A stretch of DNA of 64,000 nt, taken from positions 198,928,507 to 198,992,506 of the forward strand of contig CM060975.1 in the NCBI GenBank assembly GCA_030765065.1. Reading direction: 5' to 3'. Shown one piece after another: positions 34,742-45,898 of this stretch (its first letter is position 1; each line of letters starts with the position of its first letter). A program made the translations under genes and the position numbers. The DNA is from Deroplatys truncata. Lineage: Eukaryota > Arthropoda > Insecta > Mantodea > Mantidae. The notes beneath the pieces are model-generated. The model saw nothing but the letters and a program-made list of their open reading frames with translations, did not search any database and had not been told where the DNA came from.

Positions 34742-37700
34742 AGTAGGTAAATATAGAGAGAGCTGGCGCAGTTTTTTGCGTTTATATGGGAAACGATAGG
34801 GAAAACGAGAGTAGATGCGACGGTTCAAGGAGGAAAATGCGTTTATATGGGCGAAATAGGGAATACGAGGGTTGATGCTAGGCTAGACAGTGGTAGAAGG
34901 AGGGGGAATGCGGTTTATATGAGACAGATAGGGAATACGTGGAGAGGTGCTAGGCTAGACGGAGGCTGAGGAGTAGAGTATGGTTTATATGAAAGGTATA
35001 GGAAAACGAGGAGGGGTGTTAGGCTAGACAGAGTTGAAGGGTAGAGCATGTCTTGTATATGAGAGGGGTAGGGAACAGGAGCAGGGGTGTTAGGCTAGGC
35101 AGAGGTCAAGAAGTAGAGTATGGTTTATATGAAAGGTATAGGAAAACGAGGAGGGGTGTTAGGCTAGACAGAGTTGAAGGGCAGAGCATGTCTTGTATAT
35201 GAGAGAGGTAGGGAACAGGAGCAGGGGTGTTAGGCTAGGCAGAGGTCAAGAAGTAGAGTATGGTTTATATGAAAGGTATAGGAAAACGAGGAGGGGTGTT
35301 AGGCTAGACAGATTTGAAGGGCAGAGCATGTCTTGTATATGAGAGAGGTAGGGAACAGGAGCAGGGGTGTTAGGCTAGGCAGAGGTCAAGAAGTAGAGTA
35401 TGGTTTATATGAAAGGTATAGGAAAACGAGGAGGGGTGTTAGGCTAGACAGAGTTGAAGGGCAGAGCATGTCTTGTATATGAGAGAGGTAGGGAACAGGA
35501 GCAGGGGTGTTAGGCTAGGCAAAGGTCAAGAAGTAGAGTAGGGTTTATATGAAAGGTATAGGAAAACGAGGAGGGGTGTTAGGCTACACAGAGTTGAAGG
35601 GCAGAGAATGTCTTGTATATGAGAGAGGTAGGGAACAGGAGCAGTGGTGTTAGGCCAGGCAGAGGTCAAGAAGTAGAGTATGGTTTATATGAAAGGTATA
35701 GGAAAACGAGGAGGGGTGTTAGGCTAGACAGAGTTGAAGGGCAGAGCATGTCTTGTATATGAGAGAGGTAGGGAACAGGAGCAGGGGTGTTAGGCTAGGC
35801 AGAGGTCAAGAAGTAGAGTATGGTTTATATGAAAGGTATAGGAAAACGAGGAGGGGTGTTAGGCTTGACAGAGTTGAAGGGCAGAGCATGTCTTGTATAT
35901 GAGAGAGGTAGGGAACAGGAGCAGGGGTGTTAGGCTAGATAGAGGTCAAGAAGTAGAGTATGGTTTATATGAATGGTATAGGAAAACGAGGTGGACTGTT
36001 AGGCTAGACAGGTAGTAGGTAACTATAGAGAGAGCTGGCGCAGTTTTTTGCGTTTATATGGGAAAGCATAGGGAAAACGAGGGTAGATGCGACGGTTCAA
36101 GGAGGAAAATGCGTTTATATGGACGAAATAGGGAATATGAGTGTTGATGCTAGGCTAGACAGTGGTAGAAGGAGGGTGAATGCGGTTTATATGAGACAGA
36201 TAGGGAATACGTGGAGAGGTGCTAGGCTACACGGAGGCTGAGGAGTAGAGTATGGTTTATATGAAAGGTATAGGAAAACGAGGAGGGGTGTTAGGCTAGA
36301 CAGAGTTGAAGGGTAGAGCATGTCTTGTATATGAGAGGGGTAGGGAACAGGAGCAGGGGTGTTAGGCTAGGCAGAGGTCAAGAAGTAAAGTATGGTTTAT
36401 ATGAAAGGTATAGGAAAACGAGGAGGGGTGTTAGGCTAGACAGAGTTGAAGGGCAGAGCATGTCTTGTATATGAGAGAGGTAGGGAACAGGAGCAGGGGT
36501 GTTAGGCTAGGCAGAGGTCAAGAAGTAGAGTATGGTTTATATGAAAGGTATAGGAAAACGAGGAGGGGTGTTAGGCTAGACAGAGTTGAAGGGCAGAGCA
36601 TGTCTTGTATATGAGAGAGGTAGGAAACAGGAGCAGGGGTGTTAGGCTAGGCAGAGGTCAAGAAGTAGAGTATGGTTTATATGAAAGGTATAGGAAAACG
36701 AGCAGGGGTGTTAGGCTAGACAGAGTTGAAGGGCAGAGCATGTCTTGTATATGAGAGAGGTAGGGAACAGGAGCAGGGGTGTTAGGCTAGGCAGAGGTCA
36801 AGAAGTAGAGTAGGGTTTATATGAAAGGTATAGGAAAACGAGGAGGGGTGTTAGGCTAGACAGAGTTGAAGGGCAGAGAATGTCTTGTATATGAGAGAGG
36901 TAGGGAACAGGAGCAGTGGTGTTAGGCTAGGCAGAGGTCAAGAAGTAGAGTATGGTTTATATGAAAGTTATAGGAAAACGAGGAGGGGTGTTAGGCTAGA
37001 CAGAGTTGAAGGGCAGAGCATGTCTTGTATATGAGAGAGGTAGGGAACAGGAGCAGGGGTGTTAGGCTAGGCAGAGGTCAAGAAGTAGAGTATGGTTTAT
37101 ATGAAAGGTATAGGAAAACGAGGAGGGGTGTTAGGCTAGACAGAGTTGAAGGGCAGAGCATGTCTTGTATATGAGAGAGGTAGGGAACAGGAGCAGGGGT
37201 GTTAGGCTAGGCAGAGGTCAAGAAGTAGAGTATGGTTTATATGAAAGGTATAGGAAAACGAGGAGGGGTGTTAGGCTAGACAGAGTTGAAGGGCAGAGCA
37301 TGTCTTGTATATGAGAGAGGTAGGGAACAGGAGCAGGGGTGTTAGGCTAGATAGAGGTCAAGAAGTAGAGTATGGTTTATATGAATGGTATAGGAAAACG
37401 AGGTGGACTCTTAGGCTAGACAGGTAGTAGGTAAATATAGAGAGAGCTGGCGCAGTTTTTTGCGTTTATATGGGAAAGGATAGGGAAAACGAGGGTAGAT
37501 GCGACGGTTCAAGGAGGAAAATGCGTTTATATGGACGAAATAGGGAATACGAGTGTTGATGCTAGGCTAGACAGTGGTAGAAGGAGGGTGAATGCGGTTT
37601 ATATGAGACAGATAGGGAATACGTGGAGAGGTGCTAGGCTAGACGGAGGCTGAGGAGTAGAGTATGGTTTATATGAAAGGTATAGGAAAACGAGGAGGGG

Positions 37701-39470
37701 TGTTAGGCTAGACAGAGTTGAAGGGTAGAGCATGTCTTGTATATGAGAGGGGTAGGGAACAGGAGCAGGGGTGTTTGGCTAGACAGAGGTCAAGAAGTAG
37801 AGTAGGGTTTATATGAAGGGTATAGGAAAACGAGGAGGGGTGTTAGGCTAGACAGAGTTGAAGGGCAGAGCATGTCTTGTATATGAGAGAGGTAGGGAAC
37901 AGGAGCAGGGGTGTTAGGCTAGGCAGAGGTCAAGAAGTAGAGTATGGTTTATATGATAGGTATAGGAAAACGAGGAGGGGTGTTAGGCTAGACAGAGTTG
38001 AAGGGCAGAGCATGTCTTGTATATGAGAGAGGTAGGGAACAGGAGCAGGGGTGTTAGGCTAGGCAGAGGTCAAGAAGTAGAGTAGGGTTTATATGAAAGG
38101 TATAGGAAAACGAGGAGGTGTGTTAGGCTAGACAGAGTTGAAGGGCAGAGCATGTCTTGTATATGAGAGAGGTAGGGAACAGGAGCAGGGGTATTAGGCT
38201 AGGCAGAGGTCAAGAAGTAGTGTATGGTTTATATGAAAGGTATAGGAAAACGAGGAGGGGTGTTAGGCTAGACAGAGTTGAAGGGCAGAGCATGTCTTGT
38301 ATATGAGAGAGGTAGGGAACAGGAGCAGGGGTGTTAGGCTAGGCAGAGGTCAAGAAGGAGAGTATGGTTTATATGAAAGGTATAGGAAAACGAGGAGGGG
38401 TGTTAGGCTAGACAGAGTTGAAGGGCAGAGTATGTCTTGTATATGAGAGAGGTAGGGAACAGGAGCAGGGGTGTTAGGCTAGGCAGAGGTCAAGAGGTAG
38501 AGTATGGTTTATATGAAAGGTATAGGAAAACGAGGTGGACTGTTAGGCTAGACAGAGTTGAAGGGTAGAGTATGTCCTTTATATGAGAGAGGTTGGGAAC
38601 AGGAGGAGGGGTGTTAGGTTAGGAGAATTGAGTATGTGTTTATATAGAGAGACGAGAAAACGGAGAGAGATCCTATGCTAGAATAGACAGGTGTTAAAGT
38701 TAGGTTAGATAGGAAACCAAGGAGTGATACTCAGCTAGAGGGGGGGCAGGGGGAATGCGCTTTATGAGAGGTAGGGGATACGGGTAGTGGTGTTAGGCTA
38801 GACAGAGATTGAGAGTAGAGTAGGCGTTTATATGTATGAGAAGTATAGAACAGGAGGAGGGGTGTTAGGCTAGACACAGGCTGAGAGTAGAGTATGCGTT
38901 TATATGTATGAGAGGTATAGGAGCAGGAGGAGAGGCGCTAGGCTAGACAGAGGTTGAGTAGAGTATGGGTTATATGAGAGAGGTAGGGAACAAGAGGAGA
39001 GGTGTTAGGCTAGACAGAGGGTTAGGAGTAGAGTATGGTTTATATGAGAAATATAGGAAAAACGAGGCGAGGTTTTAGGCTAGACAGAGGTCGAGGAGTA
39101 GAGTATGGCTTATATGAGAGGTATAGGAAAACGCGGGAGCTATTAGCTTAGGAGAATTGAGTATGTGTTTATAAGGAGAGATGAGAAAACGGAAAGAGAT
39201 CCTATGCTAGGATAGACAGGTGTTAAAGTTAGGTTAGATAGCAAACCAAGGAGTGATACTCAGCAAGAGAAGGGCAGTAGGGAATGCGCTTTATGAGAGG
39301 TAGGGGATACGGGGAGCGGTGTTAGGCTAGACAGAGGTAGAGGGGTAGAGTATGGTTTATATGAGAGGTATAGGGAAACGAGGAGAGTCGGTAGGCTAGA
39401 CAGATAGTGAAGCAGTAGGAATATGGACTTATATACAGTAGATATAGGGAATAGGAGGGGAGGGGCTAGA
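34742..39470 (+). repeat. Left-arm satellite, 140-bp dimer units in three higher-order blocks
   Basis: The core (about 34950-38640) is a head-to-tail array with a 140-bp period (for example 'aagtagagta' at 35111, 35251 and 35391). Each unit is a dimer of ~70-bp halves sharing 'gtgttaggctag'. The element terminus itself ('gtaggtaa.tatagagagagctggcgcag') recurs at about 36014 and 37424, so the array is organised as three higher-order blocks of about 1.27 and 1.41 kb plus a distal part. Inner, more diverged units run to 39470. Confidence 0.9.
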
Positions 39471-39559
39471 CTTTGAAAGCGACTTTAGACGTGAACTTAG
39501 TGGCAAACTGTTTCATGTTAATGTTCTAGACATGCCCATCACGTAACCCATTCAGGGAA

Positions 39560-40004
39560 AAGGTGGCTGCTCAGGGAAAAATGTGACCAGCAAAGGGAAA
39601 AAGGTGACCAGCAAAGGGAAAAATGTGACCAGCAAAGGAAAAAGGTGACCAGCAAAGGAAAAAAGGTGACCAGCAAAGGGAAAAAGGTGACCAGCAAAGG
39701 GAAAAACGTGGCCAGCAAAGGGAAAAAGGTGACCAGCAAAGGGAAAAATGTGACCAGCAAAGGGAAAAATGTGACCAGCAAAGGAAAAAACGTGACCAGC
39801 AAAGGGAAAAAAGGTGACCAGTAAAGGGAAAAAGGTGACCAGCAAAGGGAAAAAGGTGACCAGTAAAGGGAAAAATGTGATCAGCAACGGGAAAAAAGGT
39901 GACCAGCAAAGGGAAAAAGGTGACCAGCAAAGGGAAAAAAGGTGATCAGCAAAGGGAAAAATGTGACCAGCAACGGGAAAAAGGTGACCAGCAAAGGGAA
40001 AAGC
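39560..40004 (-). repeat. 21-bp minisatellite, left arm
   Basis: About 21 head-to-tail copies of a 20-22-bp unit, consensus GTGACCAGCAAAGGGAAAAA, with small length variation in the A-run. It is the reverse complement of the array at 43138-43575. Because 21 is a multiple of three it is open in all minus-strand frames, giving repetitive 'LLVTFFP' translations that I do not regard as a protein. Confidence 0.9.
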
Positions 40005-40683
40005 TAACACACTCACACTAGCAGGTAAGTAATTCAGTTAGTATCATAGGGTAGGACAGATCCTGGGAAGCGGATATAGCATTGTTCCGTATGATGTTAC
40101 AGGTAATTCAGAGAGTGTCGTAGGTATTTAGGATATTGCAAGTAACATAGGTGTTTAGAGTCATTCAGCTAGTATCACAAGAGGCTAGTTTCCAGGGGCA
40201 GAACGTATCATAGATACATATTTTTCACAGGCAATTCAGCTAGTATCACAGGTATTTAAGTCATTTTAACAAGTAATTCAACTAGTATCACAGCTACTCA
40301 TGGTAATATAGAGAGTAATTAGATTATAAACATTTCTCATCCAACGTTACAACAATTTATATACTTTTTCTAAATCTTACAAACTTATTATATGTTAAAC
40401 AGTTATTGTACGATGCGGAGAGGGATAAACTGCATATTGGTTCACAAATTGAAAATCTTTACCTCAACATACCTTTATTTTAGTTCGTTGTAGATGTCTC
40501 TCCCCTTTTATCTAGGCTTGAGACTAGCACTAGGATTGCTCCTAATGGCAGGGTTACCACCTTCCCTTCCATCTTCTTCTTTCTTCATCAGACGTCTGCT
40601 AGTTGCATACACAGCACACGGATAAACTTCATTTTTAAGATTGTAGACTCACGAGAAAATCTTCATCTTCGACTTACATTCTC
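40005..40683. other. Non-coding block of left arm
   Basis: Unique-looking sequence with several 'cagctagtatcacag'-type short repeats (40090-40310). It is mirrored at 42499-43137 in the right arm at very high identity. Confidence 0.8.
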
Positions 40684-41786
40684 TTAAGCACTGTTTATAA
40701 TACTGTAATGTCCATATGCATAGGTAGTTATTCCATCCTCAGCAATAATTCTTTTATCATCAAAGGGATTCAATGCAATTTTATTCACTTGCACTGTGGT
40801 AACAGCATGCTTTCGTGATAGGATTAGATTCATGGGCGTTCTGATGATTTCACAGGTTTTAAGACAGTCTGTATAGCTGTCAAACGAAATGTACTGCTTA
40901 ATAGCGCTACGTTTTATACCTTTAATCTTTTTTATCATTGAGCCTTGAATATCTAAGACATACATCTTAGGCCGTAGTCCAACAAAGCGTAGGATGATTT
41001 TGCTATTAGCCTCATCTTTAAATTTTCCCAATACCTTCTTGTTCTGAGTAGAGTGGCATATATGATTGACAGATGCTCAAGAAAACGTAGCTTGTCCTGG
41101 TACACATCTTCAGTTGTTACACGATGAATGAATGAATCAGTGTCCATATACATAAGCTTCTGGTTTTCAGTTCCATAATAAGGCAACAACACGTCGTAAT
41201 AGTAGTTATACATTAATGTCTTGGAGATGTCCAACACACTCATTCCAATGTATATAGGCTTGTTGAACACAATCTGACGAGAGGCCATATGTACAGCAGC
41301 TGGATTAGCAGCATATATCGTCGTGTCGATAAACGTAGGCTTGGCGATCAACTTTTCTAGAGTCTTCTCATTGGTCACCAGTCGTATATCCACAGGGCTG
41401 CGCAGGTTCTCCGTAGTTTTTCCAAACATAGCGTTGTTAAAGAGCTTATAGAGATCCTTCTCGAAGTCATTTGCAGCTTGTTGTCGTAGCCTGTTGTTAA
41501 ATTCCACATAAGGTTTCAACCACCGAGACTGTCGGAATTGTAGCACACGATGGATTTTTGTTAGTCGTAGTCCATGACTAAGAGCCTGCTTCAAAGCCAT
41601 GTAATGCACTACATACTTCTTTCGAGGTCCAAGATGAGGTATCAGTTTCTTTGTAGATGCTTCCAATGGCTTCATACACTCAGGCAGGAAAGGTAGATCG
41701 TTGTGTAGATCGTGAAGTTCTGCAGGATATTCGATATCAACTTCTAATATGTACCCATGAGGATCATGAGAAAAGTTGATCGCCAA
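40684..41786 (-). pseudogene. Type B DNA polymerase (protein-primed class), 3' half, left copy, frameshifted
   Basis: Minus-strand coding from the loop outward. 41786-41359 (loop) encodes the segment GYILEVDIEYP...LHDLHNDLPFLPE onward through KYVVHYMALKQALSHGL, then motif B (KLFNNAMFGKTTEN, about 41460-41420). In the arm it gives motif C (YMDTDS, about 41150). The exonuclease domain and motif A are absent, so no complete polymerase is encoded. Relative to the right copy a 19-bp deletion near 41075, flanked by CTG, shifts the frame, and a single-base loss near 40710 spoils the last residues. The family is the protein-primed polymerase of Polintons and related linear elements. Confidence 0.85.
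41359..41768 (-). other. Single-copy loop at the centre of the palindrome
   Basis: These ~410 bp have no mirror copy. They encode the polymerase segment that precedes the arms, including motif B. At the right edge the sequence turns round at 'agaaaagttgatcgccaa' (41769-41786), the exact reverse complement of 41341-41358. An in-frame TGA (41767-41769) at the turn closes the frame of the right copy. Confidence 0.85.
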
Positions 41787-42498
41787 GCCTACGTTTATCG
41801 ACAGGACGATATATGCTGCTAATCCAGCTGCTGTACATATGGCCTCTCGTCAGATTGTGTTCAACAAGCCTATATACATTGGAATGAGTGTGTTGGACAT
41901 CTCCAAGACATTAATGTATAACTACTATTACGACGTGTTGTTGCCTTATTATGGAACTGAAAACCAGAAGCTTATGTATATGGACACTGATTCATTCATT
42001 CATCGTGTAACAACTGAAGATGTGTACCAGGACAAGCTACGTTTTCTTGAGCATCTGGATACAGCTAATTACCCTGTCAATCATATATGCCACTCTACTC
42101 AGAACAAGAAGGTATTGGGAAAATTTAAAGATGAGGCTAATAGCAAAATCATCCTACGCTTTGTTGGACTACGGCCTAAGATGTATGCCTTAGATATTCT
42201 AGGCTCAATGATAAAAAAGATTAAAGGTATAAAACGTAGCGCTATTAAGCAGTACATTTCGTTTGACAGCTATACAGACTGTCTTAAAACCTGTGAAATC
42301 ATCAGAACGCCCATGAATCTAATCCTATCACGAAAGCATGCTGTTACCACAGTGCAAGTGAATAAAATTGCATTGAATCCCTTTGATGATAAAAGAATTA
42401 TTGCTGAGGATGGAATAACTACCTATGCATATGGATATTTACAGTATTACAAACAGTGCTTAAGAGAATTTAAGTCGAAGATGAAGATTTTCTCGTGA
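41770..42498 (+). pseudogene. Type B DNA polymerase 3' fragment, right copy, uninterrupted to its stop
   Basis: Plus-strand frame of about 240 residues. It starts at the turn of the palindrome (no natural start codon) at LIAKPTFID. It contains the thumb-proximal segment FNKPIYIGMSVLDISKTLMY, motif C YMDTDS (about 41980), a KVLGKFKDE block and the C terminus ending KMKIFS before TGA. It lacks the exonuclease domain, motif A and motif B, so it cannot be an active polymerase by itself. Unlike the left copy it has no frameshift. Confidence 0.85.
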
Positions 42499-43137
42499 GT
42501 CTACAATCTTAAAAATGAAGTTTATCCGTGTGCTGTGTATGCAACTAGCAGACGTCTGATGAAGAAAGAAGAAGATGGAAGGGAAGGTGGTAACCCTGCC
42601 ATTAGGAGCAATCCTAGTGCTAGTCTCAAGCCTAGATAAAAGGGGAGAGACATCTACAACGAACTAAAATAAAGGTATGTTGAGGTAAAGATTTTCAATT
42701 TGTGAACCAATATGCAGTTTATCCCTCTCCGCATTGTACAATAACTGTTTAACATATAATAAGTTTGTAAGATTTAGAAAAAGTATATAAATTGTTGTAA
42801 CGTTGGATGAGAAATGTTTATAATCTAATTACTCTCTATATTACCATGAGTAGCTGTGATACTAGTTGAATTACTTGTTAAAATGACTTAAATACCTGTG
42901 ATACTAGCTGAATTGCCTGTGAAAAATATGTATCTATGATACGTTCTGCCCCTGGAAATTAGCCTCTTGTGATACTAGCTGAGTGACTCTAAACACCTAT
43001 GTTACTTGCATTATCCTAAATACCTACGACACTCTCTGAATTACCTGTAACATCATACGGAACTATGCTATATCCGCTTCCCAGGATCTGTCCTACCCTA
43101 TGATACTAACTAAATTACTTACCTGCTAGTGTGAGTG
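42499..43137. other. Non-coding block of right arm
   Basis: Mirror of 40005-40683, differing by scattered substitutions. Confidence 0.8.
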
Positions 43138-43575
43138 GGTTAGCTTTTCCCTTTGCTGGTCACCTTTTTCCCGTTGCTGGTCACATTTTTCCCTTTGCTG
43201 ATCACCTTTTTTCCCTTTGCTGGTCACCTTTTTTCCTTTGCTGGTCACCTTTTTCCCTTTGCTGGTCACCTTTTTTCCCGTTGCTGATCACATTTTTCCC
43301 TTTACTGGTCACCTTTTTCCCTTTGCTGGTCACCTTTTTCCCTTTGCTGGTCACCTTTTTTCCCTTTGCTGGTCACCTTTTTCCCTTTGCTGGTCACGTT
43401 TTTCCCTTTACTGGTCACATTTTTCCCTTTGCTGGTCACCTTTTTCCCTTTGCTGGTCACGTTTTTCCCTTTGCTGATCACCTTTTTCCCTTTGCTGGTC
43501 ACCTTTTTTCCTTTGCTGGTCACCTTTTTCCTTTGCTGGTCACATTTTTCCCTTTGCTGGTCACATTTTTCCCTG
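43138..43575 (+). repeat. 21-bp minisatellite, right arm
   Basis: Inverted counterpart of 39560-40004 (unit TTTTTCCCTTTGCTGGTCAC), with a slightly different number and order of unit variants. Frames through it are repetitive artefacts. Confidence 0.9.
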
Positions 43576-43679
43576 AGCAGCCACCTTTTCCCTGAATGGG
43601 TTACGTGATGGGCATGTCTAGAACATTAACATGAAACAGTTTGCCACTAAGTTCACGTCTAAAGTCGCTTTCAAAGTCT

Positions 43680-45720
43680 AGCCCCTTCCCTCCTATTCCC
43701 TATCTCTCCTGTATATAAGTCCATATTCCTACTGCTTCACTATCTGTCTAGCCTACCGACTCTCCTCGTTTCCCTATACCTCTCATATAAACCATACTCT
43801 ACCCCTCTACCTCTGTCTAGCCTAACACCGCTCCCCGTATCCCCTACCTCTCATAAAGCGCATTCCCTCCTGCCCTTCTCTTACTGAGTATCACTCCTTG
43901 GTTTGCTATCTAACCTAACCTTAACACCTGTCTATCCTAGCATAGGATCTCTTTCCGTTTTCTCATCTCTCCTTATAAACACATACTCAATTCTCCTAAG
44001 CTAATAGATCCCCGCGTTTTCCTATACCTCTCATATAAGCCATACTCTACTCCTCGACCTCTGTCTAGCCTAAAACCTCGCCTCGTTTTTCCTATATTTC
44101 TCATATAAACCTTACTCTACTCCTAACCCTCTGTCTAGCCTAAAACCTCTCCTCCTGTTCCCTACCTCTCTCATATAACCCATACTCTACTCAACCTCTG
44201 TCTAGCCTAGCGCCTCTCCTCCTGATCCTATACCTCTCATACATATAAACCCATACTCTACACTCAGCCTGTCTAGCCTAACACCCCTCCTCCTGTTCTA
44301 TACTTCTCATACATATAAACGCCTACTCTACTCTCAACCTCTGTCTAGCCTAACACCACTGCCAGTATCCCCTACCTCTCATAAAGCGCATTCCTCCTGC
44401 CCCCCCTCTAGCTGAGTATCACTCCTTGGTTTCCTATCTAACCTAACTTTAACACCTGTCTATTCTAGCATAGGATCTCTCTCCGTTTTCTCGTCTCTCC
44501 TTATAAACACATACTCAATTCTCCTAACCTAACACCCCTCCTCCTGTTCCCAACCTCTCTCATATAAAGGACATACTCTACCCTTCAACTCTGTCTAACC
44601 TAACAGTCCACCTCGTTTTCCTATACCATTCATATAAACCATACTCTAGTTCTTGACCTCTATCTAGCCTAACACCCCTGCTCCTGTTCCCTACCTCTCT
44701 CATATACAAGACATGCTCTGCCCTTCAACTATGTCTAGCCTAACACCCCTCCTCGTTTTCCTATACCTTTCATATAAACCATACTCTACTTCTTGACCTC
44801 TGCCTAGCCTAACACCCCTGCTCCTGTTCCCTACCTCTTTCATATACAAGACATGCTCTGCCCTTCAACTCTGTCTAGCCTAACACCCCTCCTCGTTTTC
44901 CTATACCTTTCATATAAACCATACTCTACTTCTTGACCTCTGCCTAGCCTAACACCCCTGCTCCTGTTCCCTACCTCTCTCATATACAAGACATGCTCTG
45001 CCCTTCAACTCTGTCTAGCCTAACACCCCTCCTCGTTTTCCTATACCTTTCATATAAACCCTACTCTACTTCTTGACCTCTGCCTAGCCTAACACCCCTG
45101 CTCCTGTTCCCTACCTCTCTCATATACAAGACATGCTCTGCCCTTCAACTCTGTCTAGCCTAACACCCCTCCTCGTTTTCCTATACCTTTCATATAAACC
45201 ATACTCTACTTCTTGACCTCTGCCTAGCCTAACACCCCTGCTCCTGTTCCCTACCTCTCTCATATACAAGACATGCTCTGCCCTTCAACTCTGTCTAGCC
45301 TAACACCCCTCCTCGTTTTCCTATACCTTTCATATAAACCCTACTCTACTTCTTGACCTCTGTCTAGCCTAACACCCCTGCTCCTGTTCCCTACCCCTCT
45401 CATATACAAGACATGCTCTACCCTTCAACTCTGTCTAGCCTAACACCCCTCCTCGTTTTCCTATACCTTTCATATAAACCATACTCTACTCCTCAGCCTC
45501 CGTCTAGCCTAGCACCTCTCCACGTATTCCCTATCTGTCTCATATAAACCGCATTCACCCTCCTTCTACCACTGTCTAGCCTAGCATTAACCCTCGTATT
45601 CCCTATTTCGCCCATATAAACGCATTTTCCTCCTTGAACCGTCGCATCTACCCTGGTTTTCCCTATCCTTTCCCATATAAACGCAAAAAACTGCGCCAGC
45701 TCTCTCTATATTTACCTACT
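43680..45720 (-). repeat. Right-arm satellite and right terminus
   Basis: Reverse-complement counterpart of the left satellite, with about six to seven 140-bp units (44540-45480) and only one copy of the terminus. The outermost ~240 bp correspond base for base to the left outermost block, apart from scattered changes. Confidence 0.9.
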
Positions 45721-45726
45721 AGGATT
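45721..45726 (+). repeat. 6-bp target site duplication, right copy
   Basis: AGGATT, identical to 34736-34741. Confidence 0.9.
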
Positions 45727-45898
45727 TAATCACCATATGGTTTCTCTTTTCAAATATGTTCCAGTCACCACCACAGACTTTGAGAGATCTTTTTCAGCAT
45801 TTAAGCTAATTCTGACCGACAGAAGGCATAAAATTACCCTACATCGTCTTGAAATGTTTCTTGTTATTCATTGTGGAGAAAATTACGGCCAAAAGTGA
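45727..45898 (+). pseudogene. hAT transposase pseudogene, C-terminal dimerisation domain
   Basis: Continues the hAT reading frame exactly where it was cut: with the element and one AGGATT removed, the codon phase matches. The segment reads FERSFSAFKLILTDRRHKIT, the signature of the hAT C-terminal dimerisation region, followed by a LEMFLVIHCGE-type end and a stop at 45896-45898. Confidence 0.85.

Larger units (their letters stand above)
34742..45720. mobile_element. Giant palindromic Polinton/Maverick-like element
   Basis: 10,979 bp between two perfect AGGATT duplications. Both ends read inward AGTAGGTAAATATAGAGAGA, i.e. they begin 5'-AG. A 6-bp duplication and 5'-AG ends are known hallmarks of Polinton/Maverick elements. 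Reading inward, each arm contains a satellite region, a unique ~100-bp block, a 21-bp minisatellite, a ~650-bp non-coding block and the 3' half of a type B DNA polymerase. The left arm is 34742-41358 (6.6 kb) and the right arm 41769-45720 (4.0 kb); the size difference is almost all satellite copy number. The loop 41359-41768 is present once. No integrase, ATPase, capsid or protease gene is present, so it is non-autonomous. Arm similarity and the intact duplication suggest a recent insertion. Confidence 0.85.

Noticed and set aside
34950-38640. Possible CRISPR-like array
   Set aside because: The units are contiguous 140-bp tandem repeats without unique spacers in a eukaryotic transposon. This is a satellite.
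34742-38640. Possible insect telomeric (TTAGG)n sequence
   Set aside because: TTAGG occurs only once per ~70-bp half unit inside GTGTTAGGCTAG. There is no run of TTAGG.
39539-40016. Long repetitive minus-strand frames of 87-154 residues rich in LLVTFFP / FAGHLFP
   Set aside because: They are translations of the 21-bp minisatellite, open in all three frames because the unit is a multiple of three. The same frames appear mirrored at 43131-43608.
33531-45898. A spliced gene with an 11-kb intron between the two hAT parts
   Set aside because: The junctions are a 6-bp duplication and AG...CT transposon ends, not GT...AG splice sites, and the host frame is already broken elsewhere.
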